A stretch of 64,000 nt of DNA, taken from Lachnospiraceae bacterium. GTDB lineage: Bacteria > Bacillota > Clostridia > Lachnospirales > Lachnospiraceae. The stretch lies in contig CAAGDV010000013.1 of NCBI GenBank assembly GCA_900768755.1, forward strand, positions 1-64,000. Reading direction: 5' to 3'. A program made the translations under genes and the position numbers. Numbering within the stretch: position 1 is the first letter of the stretch; every line of letters begins with the position of its first letter. This document shows positions 45,062-53,793 of this stretch, one piece after another. The notes beneath the pieces are model-generated. The model made no database searches, was not told where the DNA came from, and saw nothing but the letters and a program-made list of their open reading frames with translations.

Positions 45062-46432
45062 TTACAAACCCATATCCTTTATTGTTTTGACAAGTGCAGC
45101 CTCATAGATTTCAAGTCCCTTGTCTGTCTGCTCGTCAGTCATAACGAGCGGTGCGAGGAAGCGGATTACGTTACCGTTGGTTCCCGCATTTTCAAGAAGG
45201 AGTCCCATCTGCAGTGCATTCTGTATCATTTTTGAGACGAACTCTCCGAACGGTTCCTTGCTTTCCTTGTCCTTGACATACTCCACGCCTATCATTGCTC
45301 CGAGGCCCCGGACATCTCCTACCACCGGATATTTTTCCTTGAGTTCATTGAATTTTGCCATGACTTTACCGGCAATATGACGTGCCTTTCCCGCAAAATC
45401 CTCTGCTTTCATTATATCCATCGTCTTGTTGGCTGCAGCGCATGAAACCGGATTGCCGCAGTATGTGCCTCCGATGGTTCCTGCAGGAACCGAATCCATA
45501 ATCTCTGCGCTTGCCGTTATTGCACTGATTGGCATGCCCGCGCCCATTGATTTTGCCGTCGATACGATATCGGGTGCCGCTCCGGCCTCAGCCCAATACT
45601 CGGATGCATAATATTTTCCCGTTCTGCAGTTACCGCATTGAACCTCATCTGCAATCATCAGAATTCCATTGTCGTCGCAGATTTTGCGGACTGCTTTGAC
45701 CCATTCAATCGGTGCAGGTACAAAACCGCCCTCGCCCTGAATCGGCTCAATTATCATGCATGCCACATCCGATGCCGGCGTCGCCTCATCAAACAGCTTA
45801 TATATCCTGTCTATGTAATACTGTATTGCTTCTTCTTCGCTATAGCCCTTTGGCGCCCGATACAGATACGGGTACTCTGCTCTGTATATTCCCGCGGGGA
45901 AAGGTCCCATGCCGAGGGAATACGCTTTTTTTGCCGTGAGTGCCATCGTGAGATTGGTTCTTCCGTGGAACGCACCTGAAAAACATATCACATTAGGTCT
46001 TCCCGTGTAAGCCTTAGCAACTTTTATTGCGTTCTCATCAGCCTCTGCACCTGAATTGGCAAAATATGTTTTTTTCTTGTCGCCGCGGCACGGAATCGTC
46101 TGATTAAATTTTTCAGCCAGTTCCACGTACCCGTCATGAACAATTACGTTAAAAATAGTGTGGAAATATTTTTCCGCCTGATTCTTTACGGCTTCAACTA
46201 CCTCCGGTCTTGAATAACCCATGTTGAGTACGCCTACGCCGCCAATCCAGTCCAAAAATTTGTTTCCGTCAAGGTCCTCAACCATTGCGCCCTCGCCTTT
46301 TGCAATACATATCGGATATGTGGCTCCGCAGAGAGCCTTAGGCACCGCGGCGCTGCGCCTGTCCAAAAGTTCCTTTGCCCTGGGGCCCGGAACAGTTCCT
46401 GTAACAATTTTTGGTAATTCATCCTTTAACAT
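45062..46432 (-). CDS. gabT: Class III aminotransferase, probable 4-aminobutyrate aminotransferase (456 aa)
   Basis: A fold-type I PLP enzyme. It has FANSGAEADENAIKVA, GAFHGRTNLTMALT, IIEPIQGEGGF, the cofactor Asp in IADEVQCG and the Schiff-base Lys in STAKSMGAGMP. The start region IVTGTVPGPRAKELLDRR is typical of GabT. It probably moves the amino group of GABA to 2-oxoglutarate, giving succinate semialdehyde. It lies between the putrescine aminotransferase and the iron alcohol dehydrogenase. Confidence 0.85.
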   Translation of the reverse strand: MLKDELPKIVTGTVPGPRAKELLDRRSAAVPKALCGATYPICIAKGEGAMVEDLDGNKFLDWIGGVGVLNMGYSRPEVVEAVKNQAEKYFHTIFNVIVHDGYVELAEKFNQTIPCRGDKKKTYFANSGAEADENAIKVAKAYTGRPNVICFSGAFHGRTNLTMALTAKKAYSLGMGPFPAGIYRAEYPYLYRAPKGYSEEEAIQYYIDRIYKLFDEATPASDVACMIIEPIQGEGGFVPAPIEWVKAVRKICDDNGILMIADEVQCGNCRTGKYYASEYWAEAGAAPDIVSTAKSMGAGMPISAITASAEIMDSVPAGTIGGTYCGNPVSCAAANKTMDIMKAEDFAGKARHIAGKVMAKFNELKEKYPVVGDVRGLGAMIGVEYVKDKESKEPFGEFVSKMIQNALQMGLLLENAGTNGNVIRFLAPLVMTDEQTDKGLEIYEAALVKTIKDMGL

Positions 46433-46459
46433 AATATATTCCTTCTTTCTTTTGCACTA

Positions 46460-46489
46460 TATGCCGCAGTCGGTGTGAGCTGCGGCATA
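46460..46489. repeat. Perfect 10-bp hairpin between patA and gabT
   Basis: TATGCCGCAG (46460-46469) pairs CTGCGGCATA (46480-46489). No T run follows on the minus strand, so it is more likely an RNA processing or stability element than a terminator. Confidence 0.55.
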
Positions 46490-46507
46490 GTGGCTAAAAT
46501 ACATTTT

Positions 46508-47860
46508 TTATAATGAAAATTCTTTCTTTGTGTCTGAAAGTGCGGCATCCATTCTCTCGATAACCTGTGCAATCTGTTCCTCGGTAATCACCGCTGTGGG
46601 CTCAAAACGTATACATTTTGCATTGACGAGCGTTCCCGCAGTCATTACACCTCTTGCGAAAAGTCCTTTTGCCACCGAATATCCGATATCGCACGCATTA
46701 AACTCAACCGCAAGCATAAGTCCCAATCCTCTCACGTCATCGATAATCTCGGGATATTTTGCCTTAAGTGACTCAAGGCCCGCCTTAAGAAGCTCGCCCT
46801 TTCTTGCGCACTGTCCCGGAATGTCGTTGTCAATCATGTATTTGATTGTCGCGATTGCCGCCGAGCAGCATACCGGATTGCCGCCGAATGTCGGTGAACC
46901 CAAAAGCCATGGATTGTCAATCAACTGCTGTACCCACATCTGCGGTCTGCAGATGATACCCGTTATCGGCATGATTCCGCCTCCGAATGCTTTACCGAAG
47001 GTCATGATATCCGGAGTAACGCCTTCTGCCTCGCATCTCCACATCGTACCGGTTCTTCCCATACCGCACTGAATCTCGTCAAAAATAAGTGCCACATCAT
47101 ATCTGTCACAAATCTCTCTGAGCTCTGCAAGATATCCTGCCGGGGGAACGATTACGCCCGCCTCGCCCTGAATCGGTTCAACAATCATGGCTGCAACTTT
47201 CTCGCCGACCGCAAGAAGATTTTTGATTGCCTTCTCCGCATCCGAAGCGTTGCCGTATTCCACGTGCTGCACCTGCTGTATCATGGGAAGATACGGTACT
47301 CTGTATGTGCTCTTTCCGCCCATTGATATTGCTCCGTATGATTTTCCGTGGAAAGCGCCAACCGTTGAAATGTACCAGCCTCCGCCCTTTGCAATCCTTG
47401 CAAGCTTAAGTGCCATCTCGACCGCCTCGGCGCCGCCGTTTGTAAAGAAGCAGTACTGCAAATCGCCCGGTGTGATGTCCGCTACCGCCTTTGCGAGATA
47501 TCCGCGCAAAGGATCCAAAAGCTCCTGAGAATGAAGTGCCTGATGGTCAAGCTGCGCTTTGACCGTGTCGAGAATTTCCGGATTACGGTGTCCGCAGGTG
47601 TATATTCCAAAACCTCCCAGGCAGTCGATAAACTCTTCACCGTAAAGCCCTTCGCACACTCCGTCATGGTCTGTCCACTCAAGCACGGCAGAATTAGTTG
47701 ACACGGATTTGCGGTACTTAAGCCATCCCGGACTGACGTAATTGTCAAAATAGTCCAGAGTCTGCTCCGTCATTGTCTTTTTCTCGTCATCAGAAAGACA
47801 GTCCGAATGGATGTATCCGATAACCTTTTCCAAGTCTTTGCTTACCTGTTCGTAACTCAT
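46508..47860 (-). CDS. patA: Putrescine--2-oxoglutarate aminotransferase (450 aa)
   Basis: Converts putrescine to 4-aminobutanal. The sequence follows E. coli PatA/YgjG closely: YVSPGWLKYRKSV, GEEFIDCLGGFGIYTCGHRN, LHSQELLDPLRGYLAKAVAD, FHGKSYGAISMGGKSTYR and SPTFGGNPVCCSAAIATI. The PLP lysine is in TFGKAFGGG. AAGGAGG lies 8-9 nt before the ATG at 47860; 20 non-conserved codons above it fall in the leader. It has its own promoter and a leader terminator carrying an ANTAR-type motif. Confidence 0.92.
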   Translation of the reverse strand: MSYEQVSKDLEKVIGYIHSDCLSDDEKKTMTEQTLDYFDNYVSPGWLKYRKSVSTNSAVLEWTDHDGVCEGLYGEEFIDCLGGFGIYTCGHRNPEILDTVKAQLDHQALHSQELLDPLRGYLAKAVADITPGDLQYCFFTNGGAEAVEMALKLARIAKGGGWYISTVGAFHGKSYGAISMGGKSTYRVPYLPMIQQVQHVEYGNASDAEKAIKNLLAVGEKVAAMIVEPIQGEAGVIVPPAGYLAELREICDRYDVALIFDEIQCGMGRTGTMWRCEAEGVTPDIMTFGKAFGGGIMPITGIICRPQMWVQQLIDNPWLLGSPTFGGNPVCCSAAIATIKYMIDNDIPGQCARKGELLKAGLESLKAKYPEIIDDVRGLGLMLAVEFNACDIGYSVAKGLFARGVMTAGTLVNAKCIRFEPTAVITEEQIAQVIERMDAALSDTKKEFSL

Positions 47861-47881
47861 AAATAAAACCTCCTTAATGTT

Positions 47882-47908
47882 CCTTTGGCGGTTTGGCCCG
47901 CCCAAAGG
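47882..47908. repeat. Second hairpin in the patA leader
   Basis: CCTTTGGCGG (47882-47891) pairs with CCGCCCAAAGG (47898-47908) with one bulge. It lies between the leader terminator and the patA ribosome site. Confidence 0.5.
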
Positions 47909-47918
47909 AGTGCCTTGC

Positions 47919-47970
47919 AAAAAAAACAGAGCCCGGGGGATTCTTTTTGTGCCCCGAAGCTCCTTTGCTT
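47919..47970 (-). promoter_or_regulatory. patA leader: terminator overlapping an ANTAR-type hexaloop
   Basis: On the minus strand AAGC-AAAGGA-GCTT (47957-47970) forms a 4-bp stem with a six-base loop having A at position 1 and G at position 4. The 13-mer AGCAAAGGAGCTT matches the consensus I recall for EutV-type ANTAR targets (AGCAANGRRGCUY) at every position. Its 3' part is also the 5' arm of a terminator (47952-47962 with 47929-47938, small internal loop) followed by eight T (47919-47926). The two folds exclude each other, the logic of antitermination. Confidence 0.7.
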
Positions 47971-47981
47971 ATGTTGAGGTT

Positions 47982-48010
47982 ATAATATACCTAAATTACG
48001 CATTTTTCAA
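47982..48010 (-). promoter_or_regulatory. patA promoter
   Basis: TTGAAA (48005-48010) and TATTAT (47982-47987) are spaced 17 bp on the minus strand. The predicted RNA starts about 10 nt before the ANTAR-type hairpin, so the hairpin is not merely the end of the potA transcript. Confidence 0.65.
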
Positions 48011-48061
48011 TTCTCTTTGGATGTGATTTATCTACTCATTTTATAATCCTTATGGTATTTT

Positions 48062-49189
48062 TTAATTATTGTTCCATGCTGACAGGTCAACATCTTCGAT
48101 TCCGGAGTAAACAATATGACCCGATGTCTTCATTATCTCCGCATCAGATTTGTTCCAGTACAGATACACATGACTGCCGATTTCGGGAATTTTTTCGCCC
48201 GCAAGCCTTGTCAGTTTGATTTCTTTGTCATTCACCAGCCTGATAATCGCTTTTTCAAAAGAACCCGAGAAAATATGCTCGGACACTATGCCCGGAATAT
48301 CAAAACCTTCCACGGGCGCATCGCTGATTTTAAGCATATCAGGCCTGATTGAACAGTTGACGAACTCGCCGTTCTCAATATCGCAGGAGCAATCCGCCGT
48401 GGCCGTTCCTGACTCCATCTTAAGAGATATGCCGTCTTCACTTTTAGTTGCAACAGCCTCAAAAACATTGGTTTCGCCGATGAAGCCTGCAACAAACTGT
48501 GAAACCGGATGGGAATAGATTTCCTCCGGCGTTCCCACCTGCTCAATGCGTCCCGCATTCATCACCGCTATTCTGTCGCTCATAACTATGGCTTCTTCCT
48601 GGTCATGCGTCACGAAGATAAAAGTAATTCCGAGTTTTTTCTGAAGGCGTCTAAGTTCCAGGCGCATTTCCTTTCGAAGCTTCAAATCGAGCGCTGTCAA
48701 CGGCTCATCAAGCAGTATAACCGGCGCCTCGTTCACAATGGCTCGGGCTATCGACACACGCTGTCTCTGACCTCCTGACATCCGGGACGGCTGTCTGTCT
48801 TCAAAGCCCTCCAGTTTTACAAGTTCTATCGCCTCACGGACCTTTCGGTCGATTTCTTTTCTGCTCATCCATTTTGCCTTGAGACCGTATGCTATGTTGT
48901 TGTAAACATTCATATGCGGAAAAAGCGCATAGTTCTGGAAAATCGTATTCAGATTGCGTTTATACGGCTCGAGCCTGTCAATCCGTTCTCCGTCCATGTA
49001 TATCTCGCCTTCATCCAGGTACTCAAGTCCCGCAATGAGACGCAATATGGTTGTTTTGCCGCAACCCGACGGCCCCAGAAGTGATAAGAACTCTCCTGCC
49101 TTTATTTCAAAATTTAAATCCTTAAGAACATGGTTTTTGCCGTAATACTTATTTATGTTTTTAAGTAAAATTGCACCTTTTTTTTCCAT
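48062..49189 (-). CDS. potA: Polyamine ABC transporter ATPase, PotA-type (375 aa), second copy in operon 1
   Basis: ABC ATPase (Walker [10 protein letters not shown], signature MSGGQRQRVSI, LLDEPLTALDLKLR) with a C-terminal TOBE regulatory domain (about 240-370). It lies 17 nt after glnB and duplicates the function of the potA copy on the other side of glnB. It may serve a different permease or give a heteromeric ATPase. GGAGGT precedes the ATG. The next gene, patA, begins a new transcript. Confidence 0.9.
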   Translation of the reverse strand: MEKKGAILLKNINKYYGKNHVLKDLNFEIKAGEFLSLLGPSGCGKTTILRLIAGLEYLDEGEIYMDGERIDRLEPYKRNLNTIFQNYALFPHMNVYNNIAYGLKAKWMSRKEIDRKVREAIELVKLEGFEDRQPSRMSGGQRQRVSIARAIVNEAPVILLDEPLTALDLKLRKEMRLELRRLQKKLGITFIFVTHDQEEAIVMSDRIAVMNAGRIEQVGTPEEIYSHPVSQFVAGFIGETNVFEAVATKSEDGISLKMESGTATADCSCDIENGEFVNCSIRPDMLKISDAPVEGFDIPGIVSEHIFSGSFEKAIIRLVNDKEIKLTRLAGEKIPEIGSHVYLYWNKSDAEIMKTSGHIVYSGIEDVDLSAWNNN

Positions 49190-49206
49190 ATTCAGTACCT
49201 CCGAAC

Positions 49207-49560
49207 TCAGATACTTTTTTTGCCGCGCTCACCCGTACGTATTCTCATACAGTCATCCACCTTGCTGATGAACACTTTGCCGTCTCCGACCGTGCCCGTG
49301 GATATCTCGGAATGTATTGCCGCCAGAATTGTGTCAACATCCTTGTCATTGACTACAACCATTGCCATTATTTTGGGAATAAGGTTCATTCCGGAAACCT
49401 TAAGGCCTTTCAGGTTGTCGACATCCATTCTTCCTTTCTGGTTTCCGCATCCCATAACGCTTGTTACGGTCATGCCTCCGATTGATATTTCATTGAGAAT
49501 CATCTTAAGTTTCTCAAGCTTATCAGGTCTGATAATTATCTCAAGCTTTGTCATTGTCAT
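49207..49560 (-). CDS. PII-family nitrogen signal protein in polyamine operon 1 (117 aa)
   Basis: A GlnB/GlnK-type trimer-forming protein: KLEIIIRPDKLEKLKMIL, the T-loop entry GCGNQKG, and the ATP-binding B and C loops TGTVGDGKVFI and MRIRTGERG. The T-loop lacks the conserved Tyr51 uridylylation site and is altered (GRMDVDNLKGLKVSGMN). It lies between two potA genes, 16-17 nt from each. I infer that it senses ATP/ADP and 2-oxoglutarate, or a polyamine signal, and controls the transporter. ATG at 49560 or 49554 could be the start. Confidence 0.88.
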   Translation of the reverse strand: MTMTKLEIIIRPDKLEKLKMILNEISIGGMTVTSVMGCGNQKGRMDVDNLKGLKVSGMNLIPKIMAMVVVNDKDVDTILAAIHSEISTGTVGDGKVFISKVDDCMRIRTGERGKKSI

Positions 49561-49576
49561 CCATCCCTTCTATGTG

Positions 49577-50614
49577 TTAAAAGCCTACTGCACAGGCTTT
49601 GTCGGGTGCAAACATAACCGTAACCGATGTTCCCGGGGCAAGCGGGGCGGTATCCAACGAATAACACATCCGGCCCGAATCGAGCCTTGCCCCGTTTCGG
49701 TAAATATTTCCCATGAAAACACTTTCCGTTACCTGTGCATGCAGTCCCATGCCCTGTCCTTTTACCAGCTTAAGCTGTTCGGGTCGAACCGCTATTACAC
49801 TCGGGCATCCCTGCTGCAGCGCTATTTTGTACGGTACGCCGTCTATTACAAACTCAGCACCCGCTGCACTTTCCTTGTAATCGCCGCGAAAAAGATTGGC
49901 TTCGCCCAGAAACTGCGACACAAACTCCGTCGCCGGGTGGTTGTATATCTCGCGCGGCGTTCCGCACTGTTCAATTTTTCCTTCGTACATAACCACAACC
50001 CGGTCGGACATTGTCATAGCTTCCTCCTGGTCATGCGTCACATACACATACGTTGTTCCAAGCTTTCTCTGAAGCCTTTTAAGCTCCAGCTGCATTGACT
50101 TTCTGAGCTGCAGATCCAGCGCCCCTAAAGGTTCATCAAGCAAAAGAACCTGCGGCCTGTTTACAAGGCTTCTTGCGATTGCCACGCGTTGCTGCTGTCC
50201 GCCCGAAAGCTGAGAAGGCTTTCTGTTTGCCAATGCTTCCAGCTGCGTAAGCTTTAACATTTCATCAACACGTTCCTTAATCTCTGCGGCGGGAACCTTA
50301 TGCATCTTCATTCCGTATCCTATGTTATCCCTTACAGTCATATGCGGAAAAAGAGCATAGCTTTGAAATACGGTATTAATTCGGCGTTTACTCGCGGGAA
50401 CGGGTACAAGGTCTTCTCCTTCAAGAAGAATCTCCCCGCTCGTCGGAGTCTCAAACCCGGCAAGCATTCTGAGTATTGTGGTTTTGCCGCAACCTGAGGG
50501 ACCTAAAAGAGTCAGGAACTCTCCTTTTGTAATGTCAAGAGATATGTCTTTGATTATCTCGTTTTTGCCAAAATTCTTGACTATGTTTTTTAATTCAATA
50601 AGCTTATCCGACAT
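49577..50614 (-). CDS. potA: Polyamine ABC transporter ATPase PotA (345 aa)
   Basis: ABC ATPase with [13 protein letters not shown], signature [27 protein letters not shown] and a C-terminal TOBE domain. ATG at 50614 with AAAGGAGG upstream; the open frame above overlaps potC and is not conserved. It is one base from the potC stop, so it is part of potD-potB-potC-potA-glnB-potA. Confidence 0.94.
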   Translation of the reverse strand: MSDKLIELKNIVKNFGKNEIIKDISLDITKGEFLTLLGPSGCGKTTILRMLAGFETPTSGEILLEGEDLVPVPASKRRINTVFQSYALFPHMTVRDNIGYGMKMHKVPAAEIKERVDEMLKLTQLEALANRKPSQLSGGQQQRVAIARSLVNRPQVLLLDEPLGALDLQLRKSMQLELKRLQRKLGTTYVYVTHDQEEAMTMSDRVVVMYEGKIEQCGTPREIYNHPATEFVSQFLGEANLFRGDYKESAAGAEFVIDGVPYKIALQQGCPSVIAVRPEQLKLVKGQGMGLHAQVTESVFMGNIYRNGARLDSGRMCYSLDTAPLAPGTSVTVMFAPDKACAVGF

Positions 50615-50615
50615 A

Positions 50616-51404
50616 CTATTTTGCCTCCTTTGCCGACAATTTGTTGGAAATAACAACCGCTGCCACGGAAGCCAGAAGAATAATCGAGCAGATAGCATTG
50701 ATTTCCGGAGTAAATCCGTTACGGGTCATTCCGTAAATCTTTATCGGCAATGTGGTAAACACGCCGTTTAAGAAGAAAGTAACCGGAATTTCGTCAAGTG
50801 ACAGTGTTATCGAGAGCAATGCCGCACCAAAAATCGATGTTTTGATATTCGGGAGAATCACGTGAAAAAATGTCTGAAACCCGTTGGCTCCCAAATCCTC
50901 CGACGCCTCCTCAATATTTCTGTCAAGCTGCCTGAGTCTTGTGTACACCTGTGGGAGCACCGTACCGAGTAAAAAAGTTGTATGTCCCAAAACAACGGCA
51001 AACGCACCCTGAATTACTCCGGCAAGCTGCAGAAATGACAGAATTGATATACCGGTTATAATTCCCGGAAGCATCATCGGGAGAATTACCATCTTCTCGA
51101 GAGCTTTCTTTCCGCGGAATTTCAGCTTGTACATACCGTACGCCCCCGGAACCCCAATAAGAATTGCGAGGCCTGTGCCTATCACAGCCACAATCAGTGA
51201 ATTGATGAGAGACTGTATAAGTCCTTTGTTGGCAAACATCTCCTTATACCACTTCAACGTAAATCCGGACATAGGAAAGCTACTGATTGTGTCGGTGTTG
51301 AACGAATACATAACAACAACAATTACCGGAAGATACAGGAAAAGAAAGCCCAATGCCGCAAGCGCTATGACAAATATTGTACTGAGTGATATTTTTTTTG
51401 ACAT
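50616..51404 (-). CDS. potC: Polyamine ABC transporter permease PotC (262 aa)
   Basis: Six membrane helices with the permease EAA loop ([21 protein letters not shown]). The start [19 protein letters not shown] at 51404 has AAAGGAG upstream, 7 nt after the potB stop. It forms the membrane channel with PotB. Confidence 0.93.
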   Translation of the reverse strand: MSKKISLSTIFVIALAALGFLFLYLPVIVVVMYSFNTDTISSFPMSGFTLKWYKEMFANKGLIQSLINSLIVAVIGTGLAILIGVPGAYGMYKLKFRGKKALEKMVILPMMLPGIITGISILSFLQLAGVIQGAFAVVLGHTTFLLGTVLPQVYTRLRQLDRNIEEASEDLGANGFQTFFHVILPNIKTSIFGAALLSITLSLDEIPVTFFLNGVFTTLPIKIYGMTRNGFTPEINAICSIILLASVAAVVISNKLSAKEAK

Positions 51405-51411
51405 ACGAACA

Positions 51412-52314
51412 CTACTCCTTTCCCACATCCAGCTTGGAAAAATGTTTCTCGAGTTTTCCCATAACAATAAGAATCAGCAAAATAAGTATAAAGATAATCA
51501 CACCGATGGTTGCACCGTACGGCCAGTTGTTGGAGGTACCGAACTGCAGCTGCGCTATATTGGCAATTTTGGTGCTTGTGCTCGCACCGCCCAAAAGTGA
51601 CGGTGCAAGGAAGTCACCCATTGATAGAGCCAAAGCATAAGTTCCGCCTGTGATTACTCCCGGCAGCGAGAGCGGCAAAAGCACTTTGACAAAAGTTCTT
51701 ATTCTTCCGCATCCCAGATCCTTGGAAGCTTCGATGAGGCTTCTCGGAATCTGTTCCATCGCCGTGTACATCGGCATCAACACGAACGGTGTATATATGT
51801 GGACCATTGCAATTATTACCGACACATCACTGTACAGAAAAGCCTCCACCGGATGATCCGTAATGCCAATCCACATCAAAAATGAGTTCAGGACGCCGTT
51901 TATTCCGAGTATGATTCTCCAGGAGTAGGCACGCATTATGTAACTTACCCACAGAGGAATAATTGCCAGCATATAAAACAGCTGCTTGTTCTTTTTTACC
52001 TTGAAATTGATGAAGTACGCTATCGGAAAACTTATGATTATTGTGCAAATCATAACTATGACCGAAATTCTCAAGGTGTCCAAAAGAACCATAACCGGGC
52101 GGTTCGTCCCTGTTCCGCTTGTAAAAAATTTTATGTAGTTCTCAAAAGTAAAGGTATGTTCCACCTTAAATGCTCCGTTTTTCCAGAAGCTGTTGATAAA
52201 GAGGTTAATATACGGAACTATGAGAAACATAAACAGCCAGAGTACCAACGGAAGTATAAGGCCGTACTGCAGGAATTTTTTCGTTCCCGGCGAATACTTT
52301 GACTTTGTTTTCAT
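51412..52314 (-). CDS. potB: Polyamine ABC transporter permease PotB (300 aa)
   Basis: Six membrane helices (LQYGLILPLVLWLFMFLIVP first) and the EAA loop EASKDLGCGRIRTFVKVLLP. ATG at 52314 follows TTGGAG. It is 21 nt from potD. Confidence 0.93.
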   Translation of the reverse strand: MKTKSKYSPGTKKFLQYGLILPLVLWLFMFLIVPYINLFINSFWKNGAFKVEHTFTFENYIKFFTSGTGTNRPVMVLLDTLRISVIVMICTIIISFPIAYFINFKVKKNKQLFYMLAIIPLWVSYIMRAYSWRIILGINGVLNSFLMWIGITDHPVEAFLYSDVSVIIAMVHIYTPFVLMPMYTAMEQIPRSLIEASKDLGCGRIRTFVKVLLPLSLPGVITGGTYALALSMGDFLAPSLLGGASTSTKIANIAQLQFGTSNNWPYGATIGVIIFILILLILIVMGKLEKHFSKLDVGKE

Positions 52315-52335
52315 ATCATTCACTCCAATCAACAA

Positions 52336-53460
52336 TTATTTTGTGGTCTTCACTGCGGTCCACACCTCGTTGTATTCCTCTCTCTTTTCCACAAACTGCC
52401 AGAAGTTGATATACTCAAACATCTCATTCATCTCATCTACCATTGCAACCTCTTTCTGGTCTTCGGTCATATAGTCTGCTGCCTTGGGATTTGAGAGAGA
52501 GAAGGTTGTTGCAATTGAGCTTACTGCCTCGCCCTCTGCTGATGTACACCAGTCAATCCAGAGTGTTGCGAGCTGATAATGCTTTGTACCCTTGACAATC
52601 ATGAGGCGGTCAAACCAGCCTGTACATCCTTCCTTCGGAATACACCATCCCATATTGAGTCCGTCGTCCTGAAGATTCTTAAGCGTACTCGGCCAGCCTA
52701 CAGCAATGTCTACCTCACCGTTCTTGAACAGATCCTCAAGTTCGCCTGCAGCATCCCAGTATTTTCTGACATGTGAGTTCAGGTCGGTGAGTCTCTCCTG
52801 CGCATCCGCAAGCTGCTCAGATGTCATGTTGTAAATTGCGAGCGGGTCATCTTTGGTAATTCCGTCGATGAGGCCGATCATATAAATGTTGCTGACGTCA
52901 TTATGAAGAGCAAGTCTTCCCGAAAACTTCTCGTCCCAGAGCTCCGTCCATGACTCAATCGGTTCGGTTACAACATCCGCGTTGTAGATAACGTAGTCCG
53001 GGCCCCAGATATACGGAACGCCGTAGATTTTGTCATCTTTTTCCATATCAGTCAGTTTAAAGGTATCCGGAATATCATTCCATCCGCTTATGCGGCTCAA
53101 ATCAATAGGCTCTGCCATATCGTTCTGCACAACCAGTCCGGCCATGTCTCCTGACGGTGAAATTACATCATATACATCTCCGCCGCCCGCCTTTAGCTTG
53201 GCAAGAAGGTCATCGCTGCTGTCGAAGGCTGTTGCATTAACCTTACAGTTGTATTTCTCTTCAAAAGGTTTTACGATGCTTTCATCTCCGTACATCTCCC
53301 AGACAAGAATATTAAGTTCTTCCCCTTTGAAATCAGTCTTGCTCCAGTCGATATCCGCTGTAGCATCTCCTTTTTTGGAACCGCATCCTGACAATGCCAT
53401 TGAAACCAATGCTGTAGCAATTCCAAATGCTGCTAATCTCATCAATTTTTTTCTCTTCAT
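52336..53460 (-). CDS. potD: Polyamine-binding lipoprotein PotD (374 aa)
   Basis: A lipoprotein signal (residues 1-26) with lipobox ALSGC, then a periplasmic-binding-type fold: LNILVWEMYGDESIVKPFEE near the N-terminus, GVPYIWGPDYVIYN, and IAVGWPSTLKNL. It captures putrescine/spermidine outside the membrane for PotBCA. AGGAGG precedes the ATG. It is the first gene of operon 1 and is preceded by a leader terminator. Confidence 0.92.
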   Translation of the reverse strand: MKRKKLMRLAAFGIATALVSMALSGCGSKKGDATADIDWSKTDFKGEELNILVWEMYGDESIVKPFEEKYNCKVNATAFDSSDDLLAKLKAGGGDVYDVISPSGDMAGLVVQNDMAEPIDLSRISGWNDIPDTFKLTDMEKDDKIYGVPYIWGPDYVIYNADVVTEPIESWTELWDEKFSGRLALHNDVSNIYMIGLIDGITKDDPLAIYNMTSEQLADAQERLTDLNSHVRKYWDAAGELEDLFKNGEVDIAVGWPSTLKNLQDDGLNMGWCIPKEGCTGWFDRLMIVKGTKHYQLATLWIDWCTSAEGEAVSSIATTFSLSNPKAADYMTEDQKEVAMVDEMNEMFEYINFWQFVEKREEYNEVWTAVKTTK

Positions 53461-53483
53461 ATCTTTGTCCTCCTTTTTTCTGT

Positions 53484-53529
53484 AAAAAACAAACGAGGCT
53501 CATCCCTGCGGATAAACCTCGTTGTTTAT
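53484..53529 (-). promoter_or_regulatory. potD leader: terminator overlapping an ANTAR-type hexaloop
   Basis: On the minus strand ATAAAC-AACGAG-GTTTAT (53512-53529) is a perfect 6-bp stem with a six-base loop having A at position 1 and G at position 4. AACGAGG (53517-53523) from this hairpin also pairs with CCTCGTT (53492-53498) to form a terminator with a T6 tail (53484-53489), so the folds exclude each other. Compared with the patA motif the stem pair G-C is replaced by A-T, a compensatory change. No gene lies upstream on this strand, so this is a true leader terminator. Confidence 0.7.
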
Positions 53530-53536
53530 GTATGTT

Positions 53537-53567
53537 ATTAAAAAGCTTATACCTGCAATAAGGTCAA
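53537..53567 (-). promoter_or_regulatory. potD promoter with long (19-bp) spacer and internal dyad
   Basis: TTGACC (53562-53567) and TTTAAT (53537-53542) are 19 bp apart on the minus strand, the spacing typical of MerR-activated promoters. ACCTTATTGCAGGT, with ACCT/AGGT arms (53551-53564), overlaps the spacer. A MerR-type gene is divergently encoded 230 bp away. Regulation is inferred. Confidence 0.45.
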
Positions 53568-53735
53568 CCTGTATTTTTCAATAGGTTTGAACCGCAAAAA
53601 AAAGGTTTTTATGGCAATTTTTACCCTGCCCTGCTTAATTTTATAAAGCCATATTGCCCAATTGTAGCACCTTTTAAGTAGTTTTGTTTAAGAAAATAAC
53701 CTTATAGTAAGTATAAAGACTATCACGACAGGTAA

Positions 53736-53764
53736 TTGACTTTGCACTCCCCGATTTTTATAAT
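53736..53764 (+). promoter_or_regulatory. Promoter of the MerR-type gene
   Basis: TTGACT (53736-53741) and TATAAT (53759-53764) are spaced 17 bp, 30 bp before the start codon. Confidence 0.75.
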
Positions 53765-53793
53765 TTGAAGACAAAAAAAGGAGGCTGTTGCTT

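Noticed and set aside
53551..53564. ACCT-TATTGC-AGGT as a possible first (P1) ANTAR hairpin of the potD leader
   Set aside because: The loop lacks A at position 1 and G at position 4, and it lies upstream of the likely transcription start, within the promoter spacer; it fits an operator better.
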